From contig JAGXFU010000008.1 of the NCBI GenBank assembly GCA_024637115.1, positions 106,083-170,082 of the forward strand: a stretch of 64,000 nt of DNA. The letters are read 5' to 3'. A model generated the notes under the pieces. It ran no database searches. It saw nothing but the letters and a program-made list of their open reading frames with translations, and was not told where the DNA came from. Each line of letters starts with the position of its first letter. Position 1 is the first letter of the stretch. The DNA is from Actinomycetes bacterium (lineage in GTDB: Bacteria > Actinomycetota > Coriobacteriia > Anaerosomatales > JAGXFU01). This document shows, one piece after another, positions 35,581-43,939 of this stretch. Made by a program: the position numbers and the translations under genes.

Positions 35581-36831
35581 CTACGGATTCGGCGAGAAGG
35601 GCTCATCCGCGGACCGCAGGCCCTGGAGTTCGTTGGCTCCCGGAGGGCGTTCGCAGTCGATTGCCGCAGCCTCCCTGAATGACAGCGTCGCCAGTATTGT
35701 GGCCACGAGTCCGCCGCCGATCAGCACTGCCTGCACGCCAAAGGTCGCAGCGAGCCAGGGGGCGATTCCGAGCGGTATGATCTCGCCGCCACGTCTATGG
35801 ACTTCTGCGATTCCCATGACCCGGCCTACCGCAGAGCGGGGGGCATCTCTATGCAGAAGGGTGCGCAGGAGCGGTTCGGTCACCCCAACGACCGCAGCCC
35901 ACACGAATGCGCCAACAGCGATGATCCTGAGGTCAGCCGAACCAACGTAGAGCACGGCGCCAAAGCCGGTCAGCGCCACCATCACGGCGAGCCCTCGGGC
36001 TGATATCAACGCAGTGGGCAGTCGCGGTAGCAGGGATGCTCCCACCAGGAACCCAACGCCAAAGAGGGAGTTCATCCACCCCATGGTCTCAACCCCGACT
36101 CCGACAACATCTCTAAAGAACAAGGGCTCAAGCGCGCCAAACGATCCGAATGCAAGCCACACAAGGCTGCCTGCAAGTACGTAGTAGCGCAGACTGCGTA
36201 TACCGTAGGCAATCCTGAGACCGGCTGAGAACTGAGAGAGAGCTCCTCGGCTGACTGTTTCGCCTTCATGCACGATCGGTGGCAAGGCAACGCGCCACAC
36301 GACAACCGCGGCCACGAGCGACGTGGCTGCGTCGAGGATGAACACCCAGTCAACGGATGCGTAGCGCACGAGCAGCGCGCCGACCGCAGGTCCCACGGCA
36401 AATGCGAGGGATCCGGCACCTTCGATCAGGGCGTTCGTTCGTTTCAGGTCGGATTCCTGGGTCACCAGGAACGGGGCGAATGATGCACCCGCGGTCACCA
36501 CGGGAGCTCCAATGAACGCCCAGACCGCGACGATCACGCTGAGCTGTGAGAGATCGCGCGCAAACGCGATGGCGATTGCGGCCGGGATGAAGAATACCTC
36601 GGCAACGACAAGCACGTTCCTCGGCCCGTATCGGTCGACAAGGACTCCGGCGCTCACACTTCCGAGAATCGAGCTCACCGACAGGATGAACATGATCAGG
36701 GCGAGCTGACCTGCGCTGGCCTGCATCTCGAAGGCGGCCTTGCCCCACACGCCGACAAAGAACGCTGCTTCGGATCCCGAGCGTGAGAGGAAGCGCGCCG
36801 CGACAACCCGGTACACATCGGTTCTGTGCAT
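35581..36831 (-). CDS. MFS transporter
   Basis: 416-aa integral membrane protein with about 12 helices. It resembles the MFS_3/DHA3 group of exporters: RSGSEAAFFVGVWGKAAFE, the motif A-like VLVDRYGPRNVLV, and the central domain boundary around residue 200. The substrate is unknown. A GTG one codon upstream (36834) directly precedes the ATG; GGGGGGCGAG is the ribosome binding site. It stands alone between the solute-sensing kinase and the diguanylate cyclase. Confidence 0.82.
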   Translation of the reverse strand: MHRTDVYRVVAARFLSRSGSEAAFFVGVWGKAAFEMQASAGQLALIMFILSVSSILGSVSAGVLVDRYGPRNVLVVAEVFFIPAAIAIAFARDLSQLSVIVAVWAFIGAPVVTAGASFAPFLVTQESDLKRTNALIEGAGSLAFAVGPAVGALLVRYASVDWVFILDAATSLVAAVVVWRVALPPIVHEGETVSRGALSQFSAGLRIAYGIRSLRYYVLAGSLVWLAFGSFGALEPLFFRDVVGVGVETMGWMNSLFGVGFLVGASLLPRLPTALISARGLAVMVALTGFGAVLYVGSADLRIIAVGAFVWAAVVGVTEPLLRTLLHRDAPRSAVGRVMGIAEVHRRGGEIIPLGIAPWLAATFGVQAVLIGGGLVATILATLSFREAAAIDCERPPGANELQGLRSADEPFSPNP

Positions 36832-36956
36832 CACGTGAGCTCGCCCCCCAAAGACGCTCTATGCAGAGTGCGTTCGAACGCATGCATATCCAACGATGGA
36901 ATAGCGTAGCAGAAGGTGGTCGTTGTGCCGTACTACGGCGAGGAGAATAGACGCAC

Positions 36957-38234
36957 TTACGAGTCGGTGTTCACTTGATCTCGTCCCGCAGACTTCGCGC
37001 GATACAAGGCCTCGTCTGCTCTCATCAGCAGCGCGTCGTAGTTCAGATCAGCCTCATCGAGCTGTGCGACGCCTGCACTTGCGGTCATCGTGACCGTCCC
37101 GGGACAGTCGGTGAGCGGAACCCTGCGCATGGCGTTGAGGATGCGTTCCCCGAGAGCGGAGGCTTCAGCGAGGGTGGTGTTTGGAGCGAGCACAAGGAAC
37201 TCCTCGCCTCCAACACGCCCGAACACGTCGTAGTTTCGGGTCACGGATTGAACCCTCTCGGTGAATTCCCGGAGGGCGCAATCGCCCGTGGCATGACCAT
37301 GTACGTCGTTGATGTTCTTGAAGTGGTCGAGGTCGAGCGATATCACACTCAGGGGATCGTCGGTGCGCTTGCTTCGTTCGAACTCCTCGGCGAGGCGAGC
37401 GAGCGTGGCACGTCGGTTGAGAATGCCTGTGAGTTCATCGGTGACGGCCATGATCTGCAGCTGGCTGTTGGCCACGTGAAGACGGGTCCGAAGTCGGGTG
37501 ACCATAGTGAGAGCGATCCCTACGCCGATTGCCAGGGTGAAGACGGCCAGAGCTGAGAGGACGATTGAGAACCGACGCATCTGGCTGTCGAACGTGGTTG
37601 TGGGGATGGAAACGCCAAGGCCGCCCTTGCGCTGGCCAACGGAGTAGCCCTGCTCGCTCGTGTGACAACCCATGCAGGACGTGTCCACGATGAGAGGCTC
37701 GATGTAGCGATAGACGGGAGTCTGTCCGGGCGTTCGGACGAAGGTTTCAGCCCAGGAGCCACCTTCATCTATCTCGGCAAGTCCGCTGGCTTCCCACTCG
37801 TCGGGGGCGTTGGCCGGATTCAGAGGATTCTCACCGACAAGATGGAAGATGATGCCCCTTCCTTCTTCGGTGAGTTCTGACATCTCACGAGTCATGGCGG
37901 ACGGGTTCCTGAGCACGAGTTCCGCGCCGTCCTCAGTCGTGATCTCTGGATCGATTCCGAGAGAGCGCAAGAATGCGTTCGGTTCGACACCTTCGCGTTT
38001 CAGGACCCACACGCCGCCGTGGGAAGCGTTCCATTGGCGGGTCGTGAGTACGAGGTCGATGTAGGAGGCGGCCTGAGCCCTCAATGAGTCGGCAAGTATG
38101 GTGCGCGTCAGGACAAAGATGCCACCGTAGACAATGAGTGTGTAGACCACGATGAGCACAATGAGTTGAATACGAAACCGATTCACGCCGCCTGAGTCGG
38201 CGGATGTCATGGGTGCGCCGTCGCCGTTGCTCAA
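36957..38234 (-). CDS. diguanylate cyclase with heme-binding periplasmic sensor (Tll0287-like)
   Basis: 425 aa. A membrane helix (about 22-47), a periplasmic Tll0287-like/DUF3365 domain (about 50-215) containing SCMGCH (C187, C190, H191), a c-type heme site, a second helix (about 225-245), a short linker, and a GGDEF domain (about 265-425). The active site GGEEF is intact and the product-inhibition I-site RNYD sits exactly five residues upstream, so c-di-GMP synthesis with feedback is expected. Start is TTG behind GGGAGG, five bases away. Heme suggests redox or gas sensing. It is transcribed away from the NAD salvage genes. Confidence 0.9.
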   Translation of the reverse strand: MSNGDGAPMTSADSGGVNRFRIQLIVLIVVYTLIVYGGIFVLTRTILADSLRAQAASYIDLVLTTRQWNASHGGVWVLKREGVEPNAFLRSLGIDPEITTEDGAELVLRNPSAMTREMSELTEEGRGIIFHLVGENPLNPANAPDEWEASGLAEIDEGGSWAETFVRTPGQTPVYRYIEPLIVDTSCMGCHTSEQGYSVGQRKGGLGVSIPTTTFDSQMRRFSIVLSALAVFTLAIGVGIALTMVTRLRTRLHVANSQLQIMAVTDELTGILNRRATLARLAEEFERSKRTDDPLSVISLDLDHFKNINDVHGHATGDCALREFTERVQSVTRNYDVFGRVGGEEFLVLAPNTTLAEASALGERILNAMRRVPLTDCPGTVTMTASAGVAQLDEADLNYDALLMRADEALYRAKSAGRDQVNTDS

Positions 38235-38296
38235 CCGGGCCTCCCGATCACGCGGGTCTTATTGTCAGTTTAGCAGGCGAGCGCGTGGTCGCTCGA

Positions 38297-38482
38297 CTAC
38301 TCCTGAATTTCCGCACGTTTGATTTGCTGCTCGAACCGTTCTCGACGGCTCTTGCGCTCCTCTTGGACGTACAGTGCGGTGGCGTGATCTGCCGCGCGTT
38401 CCCCAACGTGCGTGGGTGCGGGGTCTTTCGATACTGATGAACCATCGTTCGGTGGTGGTGCCATTGGTACGCGATGTGCCAC
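38297..38482 (-). CDS. small charged protein, unknown function
   Basis: A 61-codon frame starting with GTG behind GGGGAGG. The C-terminal half is a charged helix (YVQEERKSRRERFEQQ...), the rest Pro/Ala-rich. No membrane segment. It lies upstream of the diguanylate cyclase on the same strand (62 bases), so it could be the operon's first gene. It may be a chance frame; the ribosome binding site and helix pattern are the only support. Confidence 0.45.
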   Translation of the reverse strand: MAHRVPMAPPPNDGSSVSKDPAPTHVGERAADHATALYVQEERKSRRERFEQQIKRAEIQE

Positions 38483-38587
38483 GGTGCCTCCCCAGTATGA
38501 CCATCTGGCGTCCTGTGCCCCCTCCGTTATACCCTTTCCGCTGGCGTAAGACATAGAGCTCATTCAACTTGATTAACCGTGGATTCC

Positions 38588-38611
38588 GGCGCGCGCGGCG
38601 TGGCGCGCGCC
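38588..38611 (+). promoter_or_regulatory. perfect GC hairpin upstream of pncB
   Basis: Perfect inverted repeat with 9-base arms GGCGCGCGC (38588-38596) and GCGCGCGCC (38603-38611) and a 6-base loop, 55 bases before the pncB start. There is no T-tract, so it is not a classical terminator. It could be an operator for a NAD-responsive repressor or an RNA hairpin in the leader. Confidence 0.35.
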
Positions 38612-38666
38612 GTGGGCTTGGAGTAGGGTCGAGACATGTCATGGGCATACGACAGGAGAAGACGGC

Positions 38667-40127
38667 ATGTCGATTGACTCATATCAGGGCTCCGGGTTGT
38701 TTGTCGACTTCTATGAACTCACCATGGCAAACGGCTATTTCTTGGCCGGGCTCCATGAGAGAGAGACCTCTTTCTACCTCTCGTTTCGGGAGAGTCCGTT
38801 TCAGGGTGGCTATGCGTTGATGTGCGGACTCGAGGAAGCTGTCGATCACCTCGAGCAACTTCACTTCACCGCGAGTGACATCGAGTTTCTCGCCGAACAG
38901 ACGGGCAATGACGGCGCTGGACTGTTCGACTCACGATTCCTTGAGTGGCTTAGGGAGTTCAGATTCCGGTGTGATGTCGACGCCGTCCCTGAGGGCACGG
39001 TCGTGTTTCCCGGTGAGCCACTTCTCCGCGTAACGGGTTCTATCGTTGCCTGTCAGCTTGTCGAGACCATGCTGCTCAATTCAATCAACTTTCAGACGCT
39101 CGTGGCCACAAAGGCTGCCAGGGTGTGTCAGGCGGCTCACGGAGATCCCGTCGTGGAGTTCGGCCTCCGCAGGGCGCAGGGTCCGAACGGTGGATTGTCG
39201 GCTACGCGGGCGGCCTACGTTGGTGGATGCACGGGCACGTCGAATACCTATGCTGCTCGGAAACTGGGGATTCCCGTGTCAGGAACACACGCTCACAGTT
39301 GGGTGATGGCCTTTGACGACGAGGTCGAGGCCTTCTCGGCATATGCTGCGGCACTGCCGAACAACTGCACGTTCGTGGTGGATACCTACGACACGCTTCG
39401 CGGCGTTGAGCGTGCGGTCGAAGTCGGTACCCGTCTCAGGCAGCAGGGGTTCGAGATGGTCGGAATCAGAATTGACTCGGGAGATCTCGCGTGGCTCTCG
39501 ATCAGAGCCCGACGCCTGCTCGATGAGGGAGGTTTTCCCTCGGCAAAGATCGTGGCGAGCAACGAACTCGATGAGTACCTGATTGAGAGCCTCAAGGAAC
39601 AAGGCGCGAGGATCGATGTGTGGGGGGTCGGCACAAAACTCGTGACCGCGTTCGATCAGCCCGCGCTCGGGGGGGTCTACAAGCTCTCGGCGATTCGTGA
39701 CGAGGCCGGGGAGTGGCAGCCACGAGTCAAAGTCAGCGATGCACTGGCAAAGGTCACGATTCCCGGAGTGCTCGGGGTTCGCCGCTACACCCTTGATGGA
39801 CGGTTCGCGGGCGACATGGTGCACGATCTCTCGAGTTCGAGAATGGATTCGACCACCATGGTCGATCCGGCCGATCCGATCCGCACCAAAAGCTTTGAGT
39901 CCGGAGAACAGTCAACCGAGCTGCTTGAGCCGGTACTCCGTGCCGGGAGACGCGTGGGGGTCGAGCGGGACCTCGCTGCGATACGCGAACGTGTCGCCTG
40001 TCAGCTCGCACAGGTCGATGACTCGATTACGCGATTTCTCAATCCCCACACGTACCCCGTGGGACTGGAGAAGGGTCTCCATGATCTGAGAACCCAGCTG
40101 GTTCTCGACGCGCGCGGCGGTCAGTAA
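38667..40127 (+). CDS. pncB: nicotinate phosphoribosyltransferase
   Basis: 486-aa enzyme of NAD salvage: nicotinate + PRPP (+ ATP) gives nicotinate mononucleotide. The N-terminus DFYELTMANGYFLAGLHERETSFYLSFRESPF is the family signature; EFGLRRAQGPNGGLSATRAAYVGG is the substrate-binding region with the conserved His replaced by the FGLRR-type sequence usual in this subfamily, followed by GTHAHSWVMAF and later GIRIDSGDLAWLS. AGGAG lies eight bases before the ATG. The nicotinamidase gene follows 21 bases downstream, forming a compact nicotinamide-to-NaMN unit. Confidence 0.93.
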   Translation: MSIDSYQGSGLFVDFYELTMANGYFLAGLHERETSFYLSFRESPFQGGYALMCGLEEAVDHLEQLHFTASDIEFLAEQTGNDGAGLFDSRFLEWLREFRFRCDVDAVPEGTVVFPGEPLLRVTGSIVACQLVETMLLNSINFQTLVATKAARVCQAAHGDPVVEFGLRRAQGPNGGLSATRAAYVGGCTGTSNTYAARKLGIPVSGTHAHSWVMAFDDEVEAFSAYAAALPNNCTFVVDTYDTLRGVERAVEVGTRLRQQGFEMVGIRIDSGDLAWLSIRARRLLDEGGFPSAKIVASNELDEYLIESLKEQGARIDVWGVGTKLVTAFDQPALGGVYKLSAIRDEAGEWQPRVKVSDALAKVTIPGVLGVRRYTLDGRFAGDMVHDLSSSRMDSTTMVDPADPIRTKSFESGEQSTELLEPVLRAGRRVGVERDLAAIRERVACQLAQVDDSITRFLNPHTYPVGLEKGLHDLRTQLVLDARGGQ

Positions 40128-40148
40128 ATCATGCAAGGGAAGGGTGCC

Positions 40149-40775
40149 ATGGATGCGTTGATACTTGTGGATGTTCAAAATGATTTCATGCCGTTTGGCG
40201 CGCTTCCCGTTCCTGGCGGCGATGACGTCGTTTCAGTCGCGAACAGACTTGCGCACGCATTTCAACTCGTTGTCGCCTCTCAAGACTGGCATCCACCAGG
40301 ACATGGGAGCTTCGCTACTGCGCACACGGGAGCAGTGGCGGGGGACATCGTCGAGCTGGGAGGGGCACCGCAGGTACTCTGGCCGGACCACTGTGTCCAG
40401 CAGCTTCCCGGTGCCTCATTTCACTCCGCTCTGGATGTGACCGGAATCGGCCACGTGGTGCAGAAGGGAATCGATGCAGGTATCGACTCCTACAGCGCGT
40501 TCTTTGACAACAACCACGCGAGAGATACCGGACTGAGCGGGCTTCTGCGTTCGCAGGGCGTCTCAACAGTGTTCCTGCTTGGATTGGCTACTGACTATTG
40601 CGTGAAGTACACCGCGCTTGACGCCCGCGAGATCGGGTTTGACGTCACGATCGTGACCGATGGATGCAGGGCGGTTGATCTCACTCCGGGGGACGGTGAG
40701 CGAGCTTTGGAGGAGATGCGCGCTGCGGGGTGCCGTATGCTGGATTCCGATCAGGTGCTGCAGCTACGGGGGTAG
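40149..40775 (+). CDS. pncA: nicotinamidase (isochorismatase family)
   Basis: 208-aa hydrolase converting nicotinamide to nicotinate, which the preceding PncB then uses. The triad is in place: D8 in LVDVQNDF, the Lys in VVQKGIDAGIDSYS, and C151 in ATDYCVKYT. Metal ligands are visible in DWHPPGHGSF. AAGGGAAGGG precedes the ATG at 40149; an ATG six codons earlier is less likely. It follows pncB by 21 bases, so the two form an operon. Confidence 0.92.
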   Translation: MDALILVDVQNDFMPFGALPVPGGDDVVSVANRLAHAFQLVVASQDWHPPGHGSFATAHTGAVAGDIVELGGAPQVLWPDHCVQQLPGASFHSALDVTGIGHVVQKGIDAGIDSYSAFFDNNHARDTGLSGLLRSQGVSTVFLLGLATDYCVKYTALDAREIGFDVTIVTDGCRAVDLTPGDGERALEEMRAAGCRMLDSDQVLQLRG

Positions 40776-40810
40776 AGACGTATCCCCGCTGGGCGGTGGA
40801 TGACGCTGGG

Positions 40811-41383
40811 CTAGAAAAGTTCCCCGAGCCCCTCCATCGTTTCGCTCGCGTACTCCAAGTGCCAATCGTCAATGGAGAGATAGAACTTCGGGTTGAACAC
40901 CACGCCCATTGCTTTCACGACCTCGATGACGCGGTCGAGCAGATACTCGCTCTCGACCAGGTGGTCAATGAGCGGAGGAGCGATGTAGTCGCTCGTTCGC
41001 GGCATGGGCGTCCAGAAGAACTTCTCGTCCCCGCGCTTGACGATGAGGTCGAGTATCAGGTTTCCTGCCGTGGTCACCACGACTTCATATCCATCGGGTG
41101 TTGTGGTCGAATACGCTGCCAGATGCTTATGGAGGCGTGCGACTCTCAAGAGCGTCTGCTCATCGACAGCCATCTGGAAAGGCGAAGCCGGCAACGACTT
41201 GAAGACCTCGCGCAGATTGATGGTGGTGACGAGGGAGCGCTCCGGCACGGTCTTGTGGAGCAGATCGAGAGCGATGTTCGCTTCGACCACGCTCGTTGCG
41301 TTCAAGACGATACGAAACAGATACTTGGTGTCGACCGTGTAGTGTGATCTGATCTGTGTCAGACCCTGTGTGGTTGTAAGCAC
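40811..41383 (-). CDS. conserved-looking protein, unknown function
   Basis: 190-aa soluble protein. It starts with mixed alpha/beta sequence (TVDTKYLFRIVLNATSVVEANIALDLLHKTVPERSLVTTINLREVF), followed by a region resembling a small binding fold, and ends with SIDDWHLEYASETMEGLGELF. The GTG at 41383 is chosen: the sequence upstream loses protein character and an AGG lies at suitable spacing. Homology to a named family is not apparent to me. It converges on pncA and is divergent from the DegV gene; the 278-base gap to that gene shows no strong promoter I can support. Confidence 0.65.
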   Translation of the reverse strand: MLTTTQGLTQIRSHYTVDTKYLFRIVLNATSVVEANIALDLLHKTVPERSLVTTINLREVFKSLPASPFQMAVDEQTLLRVARLHKHLAAYSTTTPDGYEVVVTTAGNLILDLIVKRGDEKFFWTPMPRTSDYIAPPLIDHLVESEYLLDRVIEVVKAMGVVFNPKFYLSIDDWHLEYASETMEGLGELF

Positions 41384-41661
41384 GTGTGTTCGACCTCGCG
41401 TGGTGGGTGGCCCCTGGACTCCGCTGATTGCTAGTATCGGCAATCTGCGTGGGGGATATGAGGAAACGGCGACGAGCGGCTTTACTATCCCATCAGCGGC
41501 CAGAATTCCGCCTGATTCGGTCCGATCCTTGTTCCACAGCGACCCGAATGGCATCCACACGGCGGAAGATCTCCTCGCCAAACAGGGTACTCGGTTGTGC
41601 GTGAACGCCATGGTGCTCGTGTACTGTGTGAGTAACGGGTTTGAGTCTCAAGGAGGTATGG

Positions 41662-42543
41662 ATGGCGGTTCGCATAGTCACCGACAGCACGTCGTATCTG
41701 CCAGAAGCTGAACTCGAGCGCTACGGTATCCAACAGGTCTCGCTCGCAGTGACCTATGCGGATGGAACCACAGAGCGTGAACTCGATATCGATAGTTCTC
41801 GATTCTACAAACGTCTTGTCGTAGATGGTGAGATCCCCAAGTCATCTCAGCCGTCAGTTGCCGAGATGGCGGAAGCGTTCCGGGCGGCGGTCTCCGCTGG
41901 CGATTCGGTGGTGGGCGTCTTCCTGTCTTCAAAGATGAGCGGCACGTACGCATCCGCGTTGCTCGCATCCGACTTGATCACCGAGGAGTTCCCCGATGCG
42001 GTGATCGAGATCGTTGATTCGCTGTCGAATTGTATGCAGCTTGGAATGTGCGTGCTTGAGGCCGCTCGCGCGGCGCGCCGAGGAGACGACGCTGCATCGG
42101 TGGCGGCGGCTGCACGTGCAGCCATCACGAGAACCAGGTTCCTGTTCACTCCCCATGATCTGGTGTACCTGAAGAAGGGCGGCCGTATCGGTGGGGCGTC
42201 AGCGCTCGTGGGTACGCTGCTTCAGATACGACCGGTACTCACGGTCGAGGCGGGTGAGACCGAGGTGTTCACCAAGGTGCGTACCAAGCGTCGAGCGATG
42301 AGCGCCATCGCCGAGGCGTTCGAGGCCGAGGCCGAACGTGCGGGACTGCTCGAGGTGGTCGTGCATCACATCGATGATGAAGCCGAAGGCCGTGCGCTCG
42401 CGGCGCTGCTTCAGCATGTTGTGAGCGATCCCATACCGGTGATTCCGCTCGGACCGGTGATCGGTCTGCATGTTGGCCCGGGCACGGTGGGCGTCGTGTA
42501 TCGGACAGAACTCGAGGTTCGTCCATTGGATAGAAAGGGATGA
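41662..42543 (+). CDS. DegV family fatty-acid-binding protein
   Basis: 293 aa. The N-terminus VRIVTDSTSYLPEAELERYGIQQVSLAV and the ligand loop KSSQPSVAEM are typical, as are FLSSKMSGTYASA, VDSLSNCMQLG and LKKGGRIGGASALVGTLLQIRPVL. DegV/FakB proteins bind a fatty acid and present it to the kinase FakA for incorporation into phospholipid. No fakA is in the window. AAGGAGG lies five bases before the ATG at 41662. Its stop overlaps the start region of the next gene. Confidence 0.9.
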   Translation: MAVRIVTDSTSYLPEAELERYGIQQVSLAVTYADGTTERELDIDSSRFYKRLVVDGEIPKSSQPSVAEMAEAFRAAVSAGDSVVGVFLSSKMSGTYASALLASDLITEEFPDAVIEIVDSLSNCMQLGMCVLEAARAARRGDDAASVAAAARAAITRTRFLFTPHDLVYLKKGGRIGGASALVGTLLQIRPVLTVEAGETEVFTKVRTKRRAMSAIAEAFEAEAERAGLLEVVVHHIDDEAEGRALAALLQHVVSDPIPVIPLGPVIGLHVGPGTVGVVYRTELEVRPLDRKG

Positions 42544-42545
42544 TG

Positions 42546-43127
42546 ATGAAGATCGTAGGAGTCAATGGATCTGCACGCGCTGGTGGAAACACCGCGCTGC
42601 TCATACAGACCGCGTTCGAGCCGCTTGTGGCTGCGGGTCACGACTGTCAGCTCATTGAGCTGGCGGGGCATCGGGTGGAGGGGTGCACGGCGTGCGGCGT
42701 GTGCCGCAAGGAGCGTGACCGGCGCTGCCATGGGCGCGATGACTATGGCAACGAGGTGATCGAGGCGATCGACGACGCTGATGCGATCATCCTCGGTTCG
42801 CCCGTCTATTTTGCGGATGTCACCGCTGAGATGAAGGCACTCATCGATCGCGTGGGCTACGTCTCGCGCGGCAACGGCAACATGCTCGCCCGAAAGCCCG
42901 GTGGATGTCTTGTTGCGGTGCGCCGGGGCGGAGCCATTCACGCGCTGGACACGATGAACCATCTGTTCCTCATAGGAGAGATGATCCTCGTGGGATCGGG
43001 CTACTGGAACATCGGTATCGGGGCTGCATCCGGTGCTGTGAGCGAGGACACCGAGGGACTCGAAACGATGCAGCGTCTGGGTGAGAACCTCGCGTGGGTA
43101 CTGGAGCGCTTCGCAGGCGGGCAGTAG
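42546..43127 (+). CDS. iron-sulfur flavoprotein / NADPH-dependent FMN reductase family
   Basis: 193-aa flavodoxin-fold protein. The FMN phosphate loop is GVNGSARAGGNTALL; the second loop is GSPVYFADVTAEMKALIDRVG. Between them is GCTACGVCRKERDRRCHGRDD, a CX2CX2CX7C set as in iron-sulfur flavoproteins, which would hold a 4Fe-4S cluster. Such proteins move electrons between ferredoxin-type donors and small acceptors, common in anaerobes. Three in-frame ATGs occur; the third (42546) has the best spacing from AAAGGGA. Confidence 0.85.
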   Translation: MKIVGVNGSARAGGNTALLIQTAFEPLVAAGHDCQLIELAGHRVEGCTACGVCRKERDRRCHGRDDYGNEVIEAIDDADAIILGSPVYFADVTAEMKALIDRVGYVSRGNGNMLARKPGGCLVAVRRGGAIHALDTMNHLFLIGEMILVGSGYWNIGIGAASGAVSEDTEGLETMQRLGENLAWVLERFAGGQ

Positions 43128-43132
43128 CGCGC

Positions 43133-43939
43133 ATGATTCTGACCGATCCCCATCTGGTCGAGACGCTCGAGGAGTACTCCGTGGCGGAGATGTCGCAGTT
43201 CGCGCATCTCGCACAGGAGTTGTTTCCCGGTCATGGAGTTGCGCTCAGAGAGGTGTCGACCGGTGTCGCAGTCTGCGGCGGGACGGTGATTCCATTCTCT
43301 GAGGCAGTGGGCACCGGCATCAAAGGTGTGCCGACCGACACACACCTTGATCTGCTCGAAGCCTTCTATGACGACTGCGCAGGACCGGTTTCTGTGGCGG
43401 TCGTGTCACCCGGCGTCGAGGGGTATCCGCAGCGTCTCGCGCAGCGCGGGTGGAGGCCGGACGGTTTTGAAGACGTACTCGTTCGCGAGATCGATGGTTC
43501 ATGCCTCATTCCCCATGGCTCCTCGGTCGTCAGCCGGGTGGAGGAGCATGAGCGTTCCCAATGGGCGGAGCAGGTGGTGACCGGCTTTGCCGATGGATCA
43601 CCTTCTGAGACGCACATGCGGTTCGCGCGCGTGCTGGCCGCTCGTCGGGAACTGATGGCTTTCTGGGTCCTGAAGCAAGACGGGCCCGCGGCCACGGGCG
43701 AGCTCGTGGTGAGTGGTGAATGGGCCTGGCTTGCCGCTGATACGACAAAGCCGCAGTACCGACGGCAGGGGTTGCAGGAGGCTTTGCAACGCGCACGTCT
43801 TGACCGGGCTGCCCGTGAGGGATGCCGATATGCGGCTGCCGAGGCGCGACCGGGCAGCATATCGCATCGTAACTATCAGAGACTCGGGTTCGCGGTCGCG
43901 TACACACGATTGTGGATGAGCAAGGGCGTTGCGAAATGA
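43133..43939 (+). CDS. GNAT family N-acetyltransferase
   Basis: 268 aa. An N-terminal region of about 130 residues without a clear family precedes a GNAT domain (about 150-268) with GELVVSGEWAWLAADTTKPQYRRQGLQEALQRARL, the acetyl-CoA loop Q-x-x-R-x-x-G-L in its normal place, and SHRNYQRLGFAVAYTR at the end. It transfers an acetyl group to an unknown amine. It starts five bases after the flavoprotein stop and its own stop overlaps the glycosidase ATG (ATGA). Confidence 0.8.
   Translation: MILTDPHLVETLEEYSVAEMSQFAHLAQELFPGHGVALREVSTGVAVCGGTVIPFSEAVGTGIKGVPTDTHLDLLEAFYDDCAGPVSVAVVSPGVEGYPQRLAQRGWRPDGFEDVLVREIDGSCLIPHGSSVVSRVEEHERSQWAEQVVTGFADGSPSETHMRFARVLAARRELMAFWVLKQDGPAATGELVVSGEWAWLAADTTKPQYRRQGLQEALQRARLDRAAREGCRYAAAEARPGSISHRNYQRLGFAVAYTRLWMSKGVAK

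Noticed and set aside
41384..41661. N-terminal extension of the 40811-41383 protein
   Set aside because: The in-frame sequence upstream of the GTG is not protein-like and lies in the divergent gap before the DegV gene.
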